From NCBI GenBank assembly GCA_905193155.1, contig CAJJNQ010000003.1:31148-95147 (forward strand): a stretch of DNA of 64,000 nt, read 5' to 3'. Numbering within the stretch: the stretch's first letter is position 1; every line of letters starts with the position of its first letter. This DNA is from an uncultured Christensenella sp. GTDB lineage: Bacteria; Bacillota; Clostridia; Christensenellales; UBA1750. A program made the translations under genes and the position numbers. This document shows, in pieces, positions 43,178 through 50,907 of this stretch. The notes under the pieces were generated by a model. It was not told the DNA's origin. It saw nothing but the letters and a program-made list of their open reading frames with translations, and did no database searches.

Positions 43178-43882
43178 TCACTTATTCAGCTTACACAGTC
43201 GATTTCTCTTTTCCAACGTTTCTAACAAACTCTCTGCTGCTACTGTTACATCCGTCTCAGTGTTCACTGCAGCTTCAAACGATTTAAACTTCTCCGCCAG
43301 CTCTATCTCGATCTCTCCCAATGATTCGCTGCTCATAGGGTCGGAATACCGCAGCGCCTCATACACCTTTTGGGCAGCTGCTTTATCTTTATCATTCAGG
43401 TTCTTAGTCTTACTCAACAGAGTCTCCGCATCCACCGTCAACAACTTTATAAACTGTGTTTGCACCTTTGTCTTTTCACGAACGACACTAACTGCCTCTC
43501 CGGCCCAGTCGGCCTTTACAATAGCCACCGCAGTAAAGGCCGCAACAGCTACACATACAACAGCCGCAATCCATGCTGGGCAGTTGGGAATCAGCATCAG
43601 AAGCCCCCCAAGTACCAGCATCACAATCAATCCTATATAGCTAACTGTAATCAGCGGTACCTTGTAAAACAACCTTTCGAGATTTTCTACCCGAAATGCC
43701 CAGTTAGCGCACAGGAGATTGCCCGCAAATGCAACCATCACAAACAGCCACGCAATCCAAAATCGCGCATCATAATTGATTGCATATCCTGAAATGATAG
43801 TTCTAATTAAAAAAACAATGGTATTGAATAGCACCAGAAGAATTGCCCAGATCAATGCATAAAGCTTAAAGTTTCTTTTCAT
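43178..43882 (-). CDS. Four-helix membrane protein of TIR/SPFH operon
   Basis: A 234-aa membrane protein. Four helices occupy residues 8-125 in two hairpins (LYALIWAILLVLFNTIVFLI; FWIAWLFVMVAFAGNLLCANW; VSYIGLIVMLVLGGLLMLI; WIAAVVCVAVAAFTAVAIV). A cytoplasmic helical domain of about 105 residues follows (KTKVQTQFIKLLTVDAETLL; SLGEIEIELAEKFKSFEAAVN). I recognise no named family. GAGG precedes the ATG; it sits 18 bases after the SPFH gene. It could anchor the SPFH and TIR proteins in the membrane. Confidence 0.78.
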   Translation of the reverse strand: MKRNFKLYALIWAILLVLFNTIVFLIRTIISGYAINYDARFWIAWLFVMVAFAGNLLCANWAFRVENLERLFYKVPLITVSYIGLIVMLVLGGLLMLIPNCPAWIAAVVCVAVAAFTAVAIVKADWAGEAVSVVREKTKVQTQFIKLLTVDAETLLSKTKNLNDKDKAAAQKVYEALRYSDPMSSESLGEIEIELAEKFKSFEAAVNTETDVTVAAESLLETLEKRNRLCKLNK

Positions 43883-43900
43883 CGTTCCATTCCTCTATCG

Positions 43901-45034
43901 TTAAATACTTTTCAGGAGTTCGGCTTTCAAAGCAGCAAGTTCTTCATCGGTAATCAAGCCAGCGTCTTTCATGATGCTCAACTTTTCTACCTTCGCTTTG
44001 AATACCGCCATCTCATCTGCGGGCGATACTGTATGAGTCAGCGGCTCCGCTGCCACCTGCATAACATCGTTTACAACGTTTCCTACCATGCCCCCGACTG
44101 CGCCACTCATACCAGCCATAGCGCCAAGTCCAACACCCATATTGGTTAACTGCCCCACAGCCTCATTCTGTGCCGCCTTCTCTGCAACATCGAAGCTGCG
44201 TTCCTGTGCGTAAGTATATCCCTCTTGAGCCCGCTTAGCAGCCTGAGCTTGAGAATCAATGACTACCTTCTGAGCCTCAGTCTGAGCATAGATCAAATCC
44301 GTCTGCTGGCGGAGCTTCGCCTCAGCGACATCAGCGTATTGTCGAAAATACAATTCTTTGAATTTCTCATATTGTTTGTCACCGTCTGGCTTGACAATTG
44401 CAGTCACTAAGAAACGCTCTAATGCCACACCGTAATCAGCAAAGTCCTGGATCAATAACTTGTGAATGCTCTCGGAAAAAGCGGTGAGATGTTCGTCAAT
44501 TTCGAAAATATTGATGGCGCTAGCTTTCATTACTTGGGCAATGTAAGTCTTAACACGAGTCATAAGAAATGCCCGGAAGAAACCTACCAATTTTTGCTGA
44601 CTTAAGAAGTTTTCCGTCCCCACCAGCTTCACAAGCAGCTTACGGCTGTCACTTACCCGCAGGCTCATCTCTCCGCTGGCACCAATGGAAAGAGGGAAGC
44701 CGTAGGTTGGCTCGATATACTGTACCTTACTGTCTGTGCCCCATTTGATCGACATCAGCTCGGCTTTATTGATAAAGTAAACCTCGCAGTGAAAGGGAGA
44801 GGTATCACCCGTTCTTCGATTCAGTATCTTGCCTATTTGTGGAATATTCTCCGTTTCTAGCGTGTACCGCCCTGGACCAAACAGATCCAAAGCCTGCCCG
44901 TTCATAAAGAAAAGAGCTTCCTGCGATTCATGAACCACCAGCTGTGTCATGCTGTTAAAATCCTCGCAAAGGTGCTTCCAAATAAAAGTGTTATTGTCTC
45001 CTTCGTATTTTATTATTTCAGTTTCTTTTCCCAT
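43901..45034 (-). CDS. SPFH-domain protein with C-terminal SHOCT domain (YdjI-like)
   Basis: A 377-aa protein of the 'virion core protein'/YdjI type. An SPFH/band-7 domain covers about 30-230 (QLVVHESQEALFFMNGQALDLFGPGRYTLETENIP; VYFINKAELMSIKWGTDSKV). A coiled coil follows at about 230-290 (AEAKLRQQTDLIYAQTEAQK), then a Gly/Met-rich segment (GVGLGAMAGMSGAVGGMVGN) and a SHOCT-like end (SIMKDAGLITDEELAALKAELL). It has no membrane helix; such proteins assemble into membrane-associated scaffolds. It is first in the operon, behind the promoter and inverted repeat at 45185-45268. In B. subtilis, YdjI works with zinc-ribbon YdjG and PspA-type stress proteins, a suggestive parallel to the zinc-ribbon TIR protein here. 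Confidence 0.9.
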   Translation of the reverse strand: MGKETEIIKYEGDNNTFIWKHLCEDFNSMTQLVVHESQEALFFMNGQALDLFGPGRYTLETENIPQIGKILNRRTGDTSPFHCEVYFINKAELMSIKWGTDSKVQYIEPTYGFPLSIGASGEMSLRVSDSRKLLVKLVGTENFLSQQKLVGFFRAFLMTRVKTYIAQVMKASAINIFEIDEHLTAFSESIHKLLIQDFADYGVALERFLVTAIVKPDGDKQYEKFKELYFRQYADVAEAKLRQQTDLIYAQTEAQKVVIDSQAQAAKRAQEGYTYAQERSFDVAEKAAQNEAVGQLTNMGVGLGAMAGMSGAVGGMVGNVVNDVMQVAAEPLTHTVSPADEMAVFKAKVEKLSIMKDAGLITDEELAALKAELLKSI

Positions 45035-45060
45035 AAAGCACTTATCTCCCTTATTTCTAT

Positions 45061-45150
45061 CTACTTATTATTTCTGCAGGGACCATCCTTTTTAAGGTCG
45101 TCTTTTCTTTTTCCCACGACAGTCAATACGAATGCAATCCCCTTTTTCAC
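45061..45150 (-). CDS. Possible 29-aa leader peptide in the TIR operon 5' UTR
   Basis: GTG start with AGGAGAGG eight bases upstream. The peptide begins MKKGIAFVLTVVGKRKDDLK and ends in asparagine/lysine. The first twelve residues look like the start of a signal peptide that then breaks off into charged sequence, so it may be a leader peptide or the remnant of a lipoprotein gene. It ends about 26 bases before the SPFH gene start. Confidence 0.35.
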   Translation of the reverse strand: MKKGIAFVLTVVGKRKDDLKKDGPCRNNK

Positions 45151-45184
45151 CTGTAACCTCTCCTTCAGTTGGTGTTTTAGATGC

Positions 45185-45213
45185 ATTCTATCACTTTATT
45201 ATCTGTTTGTCAT
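45185..45213 (-). promoter_or_regulatory. Promoter of TIR/SPFH operon
   Basis: Minus strand ATGACA (45213-45208) and TAGAAT (45190-45185) with a 17-base spacer, giving a 5' UTR of about 140 bases before the SPFH gene. Confidence 0.55.
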
Positions 45214-45214
45214 C

Positions 45215-45268
45215 TACAATTTGTCTATAAATGTAGTATTTTATCATTTTGTGATTAGACAAATTGTA
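45215..45268. promoter_or_regulatory. Inverted-repeat operator candidate
   Basis: TACAATTTGTCTA (45215-45227) and TAGACAAATTGTA (45256-45268) are a perfect 13-bp inverted repeat, 41 bases centre to centre (about four helical turns), abutting the -35 box. No T-run follows, so it is not a terminator. A protein binding site is the likely use, perhaps for the operon's own HTH-like proteins. Confidence 0.55.
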
Positions 45269-45461
45269 TAAATTACTTTCATTTAGCATTTTCATTTGTT
45301 TTTCCGCTCCTATTTTTCAAAGCGTTCGTGTTCACTAAAAGAATATCATTCAAAAAAGGCCAGTTTTCATTGCGGCAGATTCATTTGTTTTCGTTCAAAA
45401 AATTTTTACCGAAAAAAGCGCCTTTCGATAGATCGGCATGGGATTTTGTTGCCAAAACGCA

Positions 45462-45490
45462 AACAAGCGCGCACCTTACGGCGCGCGCTT
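45462..45490 (-). terminator. Terminator of metal-ATPase operon
   Basis: AAGCGCGCGCCGTAAGGTGCGCGCTT hairpin on the minus strand followed by GTTTGCGTTTT. Confidence 0.65.
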
Positions 45491-45507
45491 GCTGCGTAAT
45501 GATTCGA

Positions 45508-45807
45508 TCAGGCCTCTGTGGCATCCACGGGCTTGGCCGCGGCAACCTCGGCGGCATCCACGGTCACGCTCTGCTCCTGCATCTCCTTCTCGGCGATCAG
45601 GTCCTCGATGTTCTCCTTGGTGCGCATCAGGTCGTCCACGGACATGGTCTTGAAGTCCGGGGTCGGGGTCTTGACGTTGATGCCGTGATTGCGCATGAAG
45701 GAATCCACCTTCGCTTCGTTCTTCTTGTAGGCATAGAACGCCACCGCGCTCACGCCAACGCCGATCAAAATGCCTTTCGTCATCGGATTATTCAGCCATG
45801 CAACCAT
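45508..45807 (-). CDS. Small protein with N-terminal membrane helix, metal operon
   Basis: A 99-aa protein with an N-terminal hydrophobic helix (MTKGILIGVGVSAVAFYAY), then a charged, probably partly disordered region (FKTMSVDDLMRTKENIEDLIAEKE) and an Ala/Val/Pro-rich acidic tail. No family recognised. It is the last gene of the metal-ATPase operon, 50 bases after the HMA-like membrane protein gene, with AGGAGG upstream. A small subunit or membrane-proximal cofactor of the pump is possible from context only. Confidence 0.72.
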   Translation of the reverse strand: MVAWLNNPMTKGILIGVGVSAVAFYAYKKNEAKVDSFMRNHGINVKTPTPDFKTMSVDDLMRTKENIEDLIAEKEMQEQSVTVDAAEVAAAKPVDATEA

Positions 45808-45857
45808 TTTTCATTCCTCCTAAATATCATCCGGGCCATTTTGCAGCCCGGTTGGAA

Positions 45858-46559
45858 TCAGACTTTCTTTGCCAGGGACTCCACGCCCCGGCTGAACATG
45901 TTTCCCGCAAAATCGCGCACGGTCGGGCTGTTTTTGACCGGCGTGATGGTGATGGAGTGCTTGCCCGGACGCACCAGATAAGCCTCCTCGCGCACCGGCT
46001 TCGGGAACAGGTGCCGCCCGAAGGTGACGATCCATGCCACAAGCCCCGCGCGGGACTCGTTGGTCTTGCCGATGGCGTTGATCAAGTAAACCACGCTCAT
46101 GACCTCGGGGTCGAAGCTGCCGCGGGTATTGAGTTCCTGATAGCCGTGCTCCGTCACCGCCGAAAGCGTAGCGACAATGGAAACCCATCTCGTCACGCTC
46201 GCCAGCGAATAACCGCACGCACGCGTCGCCATATCTGCGGCAATCGCGCCCAGCGCCAGCCAGGCGCCTGCGGACATTTTATATTCCTCATCCTCCGCAT
46301 GGCGGATGTGGAGCAAACCGTTGCCGCGCATCCCGGCATAAATCGCGCCCATGCGCATCAGCAGGCAGTCCTCGCTGATCTTATCCGGGTCATACCGGCA
46401 AAGCAGCGTCCTTAATCGAGGATTATACTGCACCTGGCGCACGCCGTCAATTGCGTAAAACGGAATTTCAGAAGGGATCTCCTTTTCCAACTGAACGCGG
46501 AGGCGGCCGCTGATGGCGTGCAGCACTTCCATATGAATCGCTGAATTTTCTGCTCTCAT
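45858..46559 (-). CDS. HMA-like membrane protein, metal operon
   Basis: A 233-aa protein. The N-terminal module (about 8-90: HAISGRLRVQLEKEIPSE...IDGVRQVQYNPRLRTLLCRYDP) has the beta-alpha-beta-beta-alpha-beta pattern of heavy-metal-associated domains but lacks the CxxC metal site. Membrane helices follow (AGAWLALGAIAADMATRACGY; TRWVSIVATLSAVTEHGY). The C-terminal 60 residues are soluble, with a repetitive ITITPVKNSPTVRDF. GGAGG precedes the ATG. It is placed right after the P-type ATPase gene (7 bases), so it probably works with the pump. Confidence 0.78.
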   Translation of the reverse strand: MRAENSAIHMEVLHAISGRLRVQLEKEIPSEIPFYAIDGVRQVQYNPRLRTLLCRYDPDKISEDCLLMRMGAIYAGMRGNGLLHIRHAEDEEYKMSAGAWLALGAIAADMATRACGYSLASVTRWVSIVATLSAVTEHGYQELNTRGSFDPEVMSVVYLINAIGKTNESRAGLVAWIVTFGRHLFPKPVREEAYLVRPGKHSITITPVKNSPTVRDFAGNMFSRGVESLAKKV

Positions 46560-46566
46560 GCTCGGC

Positions 46567-48732
46567 TTATTCCTCCATCGGCGGGAAGACCATCAGCCGC
46601 AGCGAGTTGCCCACCACCAGAATCGTAGACAGGTTATGCAGCACAGCGCTCATCATCACCGAAATACCACTGGCCGCGCCCAGGATCAGGCCGACCGTGT
46701 TCACGCCGATGACCATGGCGAAGTTCTGATGAACGATCTTCATGGTTTCGCTCGACAGGCGGCGCAGCGCAGGCAGAGTCATCGGGTCATCCTTGTTGAT
46801 GACCACGTCGCTGGTTTCCATCGCAATATCGGTAGACTTGCTGCCCATCGAGATGCCGACGTCGGCATAGGCCAGTGCGGGCGCGTCATTGATGCCGTCG
46901 CCGACCATCACCACGCCGTTGCCCTGCGTCTGGAGCTTGAGCACCGCGTCCGCCTTCTGTTCGGGAAGCAGCTGTGCGCGGTAGCCGTCCGCGCCGATCT
47001 CCTGCGCAACGAGGCGCGCCTGCTCGTCCATGTCGCCGGTGAGCATCTGCACCTCGCCCACGCCTTCGTAGCGCAGGCTGTTGATGGCACGGCGAACGTT
47101 CTGCCGCACCTCGTCCATCGCATAGAGCACACCGACGATGCGACTGCCTACGCCGACGTAGTTCGCGATGCCCACGCCGCTGATCTGCATGCCGTCCGGC
47201 GCAGCAACGTGATTTTCCTTCATAAATTTCAGGCTACCCACACGCACGACCTCGCCGTCTACAACAGTGCGACTGCCGCGGGAAACCTCGGTAATGATCT
47301 CGTCGTGCTCAGGGATCTCCGCGCCCATGCTGCGGCCGTAGGCAAGGATCGCGCTCGCCAACGGGTGAGAGCTGGTCTCCTCCGCGGCCATTGCCATGGA
47401 GAGCACTTCTTTCTCCGTCATATCGGGAACAACCACCTGCATCGAGACAATGTGCGGCTTGCCCTCGGTGATGGTGCCGGTCTTATCCAGCAGCACGGTG
47501 TTCGCGCCGCTCATCTGCTCGATGTATGCGCCGCCCTTGATTAGGATGCCCTTGCGCACCGCCGCGTTGACCGCTGCGGAAAACGCCGTGGCCGTCGAGA
47601 GCTTGATGCCGCAGGAGTAATCGATGACGAGCATCTTCAGCGCCTTCTGGGGATTGTGCGTCGCTAGCCAGACCACCAGGCACAACAGGAAGTTCAGCGG
47701 CACCAGGTAGTTGGAGAACTGATCGGCATAGCGCTGAATGGGCGCTTTTTTAAGCTCGCTGCTCTCCACCATCTTGACAATACGGGAAACGACGGTCTTG
47801 TCGCCCACGCGCGCCGCACGCACGCGGATGTTGCCGGATTTCATCACGGTGCCTGCAAACACCTCGTCGCCGGGATGCTTTTCCGCCGGAACAAACTCAC
47901 CGGTGATGGCACTCTGGTCGATAACCGCGCTGCCCTGCACCACGACGCCGTCCACGGCGATCTTCTCGCCGGAGTGAATCTCCAGCGTATCCTCCGCCTG
48001 AATCTTGTCGATCGAGGTCTTTTCCAGGCGGCCGTCCTCCAGTACCTTCCATACGTCGCCCGTCTCCACCGAAAGCATCTGCTTGATCGAGGCACGGGTC
48101 TTTTCGATGGTATAGCTGGTCATCAGCTCGGCAATATCGGATAGCGCCAGGATCATCAGCGCCGAGTTGCCGTTGCCCAGCATCAGGCTCGCTACGATTG
48201 AGGTCACGGTCAGGAAATCGGCATTGGGACGCAGATCCTTCTTCAGTCCCTCCCACGCGCCGCGCACCATAGGAGCGGACAAACCGATACTGCACAAGGC
48301 GGGGATCGAGTTAATGATCCCTAACTTATTCCCAAACAACGATCCCTTGAATACCGTGTTGCCGAGCAGGAAACCCGCCGCGTTGACCGCCAGCCGCCCG
48401 ACCAGGCGCTTAACCGTCATGGTCGATTCGCCCTTTTCATCGGAATGGCGCACTCGGTTTGCGCTCATAGCATAGCGCGCCATGACCAGATTGGTCTGAT
48501 TCAGCACCTCGCTGGCGGCCGTGCGCTGCTCGTCGTATTCCAGCAGCACGCTGCCGATGCGCGGCGTAACGCGAACGCGCTGTACGCCTGCAATCTTCGC
48601 CAGCGCCTGTGCGACTTCGTTTCTTTCCTCAAAAAGGAATTCCAGCCCGGGGACGTTCAGGCGCAGTCTGCCCTTGAGGCTGCTGACCGCCGTGCCGTGC
48701 ATCCATTCCTTTCCGAATTCTTTCTTAATCAT
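46567..48732 (-). CDS. P1B-like heavy-metal P-type ATPase
   Basis: A 721-aa cation pump. The N-terminal HMA-like module (about 17-75, SLKGRLRLNVPGLEF...RIGSVLLEYDE) lacks CxxC. Then come membrane helices, an actuator domain (SAITGEFVPAEK), the phosphorylation site LLDKTGTITEGKP (Asp near 415), the SHPLA histidine-proline motif of P1B pumps and the hinge MVGDGINDAPALAYADVGISMG. The metal-binding helix reads IDYSCGIKLST at about 372-382, with YSC where most P1B pumps have CPC, CPH or SPC; the proline is lost. The transported ion is therefore not predictable. It overlaps the upstream HMA-like gene by 8 nt. Confidence 0.92.
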   Translation of the reverse strand: MIKKEFGKEWMHGTAVSSLKGRLRLNVPGLEFLFEERNEVAQALAKIAGVQRVRVTPRIGSVLLEYDEQRTAASEVLNQTNLVMARYAMSANRVRHSDEKGESTMTVKRLVGRLAVNAAGFLLGNTVFKGSLFGNKLGIINSIPALCSIGLSAPMVRGAWEGLKKDLRPNADFLTVTSIVASLMLGNGNSALMILALSDIAELMTSYTIEKTRASIKQMLSVETGDVWKVLEDGRLEKTSIDKIQAEDTLEIHSGEKIAVDGVVVQGSAVIDQSAITGEFVPAEKHPGDEVFAGTVMKSGNIRVRAARVGDKTVVSRIVKMVESSELKKAPIQRYADQFSNYLVPLNFLLCLVVWLATHNPQKALKMLVIDYSCGIKLSTATAFSAAVNAAVRKGILIKGGAYIEQMSGANTVLLDKTGTITEGKPHIVSMQVVVPDMTEKEVLSMAMAAEETSSHPLASAILAYGRSMGAEIPEHDEIITEVSRGSRTVVDGEVVRVGSLKFMKENHVAAPDGMQISGVGIANYVGVGSRIVGVLYAMDEVRQNVRRAINSLRYEGVGEVQMLTGDMDEQARLVAQEIGADGYRAQLLPEQKADAVLKLQTQGNGVVMVGDGINDAPALAYADVGISMGSKSTDIAMETSDVVINKDDPMTLPALRRLSSETMKIVHQNFAMVIGVNTVGLILGAASGISVMMSAVLHNLSTILVVGNSLRLMVFPPMEE

Positions 48733-49132
48733 GTTCTTCCTCTTCCCTATTCAACGGCAAATGGCGCGCAAGGCGTTCGCGCGCGATCTGCATAAAGCCT
48801 TCCTCATCGGTGTTGGCCGGGACAGTGAAGCCGATTTCATTCACAATGCCTATGCCCACATCCACCGCCGTATCGATCCAACGTAGCACACCCTTGGCCG
48901 TGACCATCTGCGGATTGTACAGAATCAGCGCCGTGCCGATGCGCGCGTTGATGACCGAGTCCTTGACGCCCGGCAGCATTGCCATCACATCATTAGCATA
49001 GTGCAGGTAGGGTTCCGCCTCTTTGGGCAGCATCTTATACTTACTGAATTTCAAGCGCAGCCTTCCGGGCAGATTGCTGGTCACCGCAGGCTTTAAGCAC
49101 ACCCTCAAAAACGTTTCCTGAATCTTATTCAT
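48725..49132 (-). CDS. HMA-like soluble protein, metal operon
   Basis: A 135-aa protein with the same HMA-like module as its neighbours: NLPGRLRLKFSKYKMLPK, then LPGVKDSVINARIGTALILYNP, then a C-terminal helix (RWIDTAVDVGIGIVNEIGF) and an acidic tail (NREEEEHD). No CxxC; the only cysteine is at the N-terminus. No signal or membrane helix is clear. The ATG at 49132 has GGAGG nine bases ahead and overlaps the previous stop; an ATG three codons upstream is too close to that site. Probably a metallochaperone-like or regulatory partner of the ATPase. Confidence 0.75.
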   Translation of the reverse strand: MNKIQETFLRVCLKPAVTSNLPGRLRLKFSKYKMLPKEAEPYLHYANDVMAMLPGVKDSVINARIGTALILYNPQMVTAKGVLRWIDTAVDVGIGIVNEIGFTVPANTDEEGFMQIARERLARHLPLNREEEEHD

Positions 49133-49697
49133 GGTCGCCATTCCTCCACAAACTTGACGCCCACCAAAGCAGCGTCATTGCACCGGGCACCGCCCAACCA
49201 CTGAGCTTAGCGCTGTGCACCGCCATGGCGCAGAGCGCGCCGCCCGCCAGCACACGCGCGTCCAGCAGACCGTTCGTGCGCTCATAGACCGCGTAATCCA
49301 CGGCGTTGAGCAGGCTGCGGATGCCCTCGTCCACACGGCACAGCGGATGCTTACGGATTTCTTCATCCAATCCCATCAATTTAATCGCCGCACCTTCAAG
49401 CACCGCGGGCTCCACCTGATCCGGATGGTATTCAATCAAAACTGATCCGGTGCGCGGGTTCAGCGTCACGCGTTCCACCACTCCGGTGTTTTCCAGTTGT
49501 TCCTTCATTTGCAACGCCAGCTCCGGTTTCAGCGCAATAGCGGACATGCCGAGCCGCATTCTTCCCGGCAGGCTCGAACGCACTTCGGCGACGCCGGCAA
49601 ACGACGGTAATTTCATTTTATTGCGCGTATCGCCGCTGCCCAGCGCCGCTACGCCGACCAGCCCGGCAACCGCCAGCGCCGTCCAGTTCATCTGCAT
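49125..49697 (-). CDS. HMA-like membrane protein, first gene of metal operon
   Basis: A 190-aa protein. A short N-terminal hydrophobic segment (ALAVAGLVGVAALGSG) comes first. The HMA-like module at about 38-100 (SSLPGRMRLGMSAIALKP...VERVTLNPRTGSVLIEYHPD) has no CxxC. Two further hydrophobic stretches near the C-terminus (LAGGALCAMAVHSAKLSGW; VPGAMTLLWWASSLW) follow. GGAGGG precedes the ATG. It opens the operon of HMA-like protein, HMA-like protein, ATPase, HMA-like protein and small protein. Confidence 0.78.
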   Translation of the reverse strand: MQMNWTALAVAGLVGVAALGSGDTRNKMKLPSFAGVAEVRSSLPGRMRLGMSAIALKPELALQMKEQLENTGVVERVTLNPRTGSVLIEYHPDQVEPAVLEGAAIKLMGLDEEIRKHPLCRVDEGIRSLLNAVDYAVYERTNGLLDARVLAGGALCAMAVHSAKLSGWAVPGAMTLLWWASSLWRNGDHE

Positions 49698-49995
49698 CCA
49701 ATCCCTCCTTACCTAGGGCTTTTTGCCGCCCGTCTTTCAATTTTCACGCCCATTATAATTCCTTTTTTCTCAAATTTCAACGTCTGTCCGGAAGTCTTAA
49801 AAAAAAGCTAAAACCTCGTTCATATTTGTTAACTCAAATTGGCTTTCATTCACGGAAACAGATTCAATCCTTATTCTTTTTTCATCTTTTCCCCCAAAAA
49901 ACGCTGCCATCCTTCTGCTTTGGCCGTTGTAAAAACCTACGCGGCGGCAAACGCCAAAAGCCTCGTTTTTTTCAAACGCGGCCTTTTTTGTACAG
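49698..49995. other. Intergenic region between TetR gene and metal operon
   Basis: 298 bases, AT-rich. It contains the metal operon promoter region and a terminator for the TetR gene (49955-49989). A short frame at 49797-50054 overlaps the TetR gene and has no support. Confidence 0.55.
49955..49989 (-). terminator. Terminator of TetR gene
   Basis: GGCCGCGTTT GAAAA AAACGAGGC followed by TTTT on the minus strand, just after the stop. Confidence 0.6.
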
Positions 49996-50724
49996 CTACA
50001 CAAGAACTCCATCGAGACTTTTTTCTTTTCCCGCGCTGCCGAGCTTGAATTCAAAGCGCATGGCCAGGGCTTGAATCAATTCCTGAACCACCCGCTCGGC
50101 GATCTTGATGATGTCCAATCCGGAAACAAAGGACATAATCTTTTCCTGTTCCTCCAGTGGGACATAGTAGGCGCTCAAGCTCATCGACAAAAAACGGCGG
50201 ATTTTTCGATCCAGTGCAAAATAAACATCGCAGTGGCGCGTCATGAAGGCGCGCATCATGCCCGCCGAGCCGATTTCCATTTCATAAAAATCACTTTGTG
50301 TGCTGCCCGGCTGATAATCGTGGAAGATTTGATAAAGCTCCTCCGCCATGTTCCGGAAGATATACTCTGACGCCGTAGGGCTGGTGTAGGCCTCAATATA
50401 GATGTCGCGGAGATTTTCATTCCGCTCCGTCAGCGTGAGCTGAATGGCCGTCTCCACGGCATAGGCATAGACCGGGGGCAGATCCATGCCGCTCGTTCTC
50501 CGAGCCGCGCCGAACTGTCCGCTGAACATCACTTCGCAAAGCTCGACCAGCACGCCGTCTTTGGTGCGGAAGATATTCTGGAAGGTGCTGTTGGATACAC
50601 CCGCTGCCTTTACGATTTCGGCAACCGTTGTATCATTGTACCCCTTGTCGAGGAACAGTCGGACGCACGCGGCCAGGATTCTCTTCTTCGCTTCAGCGCT
50701 GTCGTATCTGCGGGCGATGACGAT
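49996..50724 (-). CDS. TetR family regulator, no canonical start codon
   Basis: A TetR-type repressor of up to 242 codons. The HTH is intact: AKKRILAACVRLFLDKGYND then TTVAEIVKAAGVSNSTFQNIFRTKDGVL. The C-terminal ligand domain is helical. Upstream of the HTH the frame is open back to a TAG at 50736 but contains no ATG, GTG or TTG. The only codons near the AAAGGA site are ATC (50724 and 50718) and GTC. The first in-frame GTG (50553) would remove the whole HTH. A good promoter (50760-50788) lies directly upstream. Either a non-standard start, a recent mutation or a base error applies. It probably controls the metal operon downstream, which is read in the same direction. Confidence 0.78.
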   Translation of the reverse strand: MVIARRYDSAEAKKRILAACVRLFLDKGYNDTTVAEIVKAAGVSNSTFQNIFRTKDGVLVELCEVMFSGQFGAARRTSGMDLPPVYAYAVETAIQLTLTERNENLRDIYIEAYTSPTASEYIFRNMAEELYQIFHDYQPGSTQSDFYEMEIGSAGMMRAFMTRHCDVYFALDRKIRRFLSMSLSAYYVPLEEQEKIMSFVSGLDIIKIAERVVQELIQALAMRFEFKLGSAGKEKSLDGVLV

Positions 50725-50759
50725 CGGTCCTTTCTATGGAATGATTGGTTTATGTGCCA

Positions 50760-50788
50760 ATTATAGCACCATTCTGCTGTCAATACAA
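50760..50788 (-). promoter_or_regulatory. Promoter of TetR gene
   Basis: Minus strand TTGTAT (50788-50783) and TATAAT (50765-50760), 17-base spacer. Transcription would start about 30 bases before the expected translation start. Confidence 0.65.
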
Positions 50789-50907
50789 GTGCAAAATCTC
50801 TTTATGGAATTAAGATGTTATAAAGATTCAAAAATATCCTCATTGACTTCAAACCAGTCCCCGCACTTCTTCACTTTTCTCGCGTCGAATAGGTAAACCT
50901 ATTCATT

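Larger units (their letters stand above)
45035..45507. other. AT-rich regulatory region upstream of TIR/SPFH operon
   Basis: 473 bases, markedly AT-rich. It contains a possible 29-codon leader ORF (45061-45150), a promoter (45185-45213), a 13-bp inverted repeat (45215-45268) and the terminator of the metal operon (45462-45490). Nothing else recognisable between 45270 and 45460. Confidence 0.6.

Noticed and set aside
49797..50054. 85-aa minus-strand frame between TetR and metal operon
   Set aside because: Overlaps the TetR 3' end and its terminator and has no family or good start site.
50888..50903. 16-bp palindrome AATAGGTAAACCTATT (one central mismatch region) near the brnQ 3' end
   Set aside because: Too short and without a T-run for a terminator. 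It could be an operator, but nothing ties it to a regulator.
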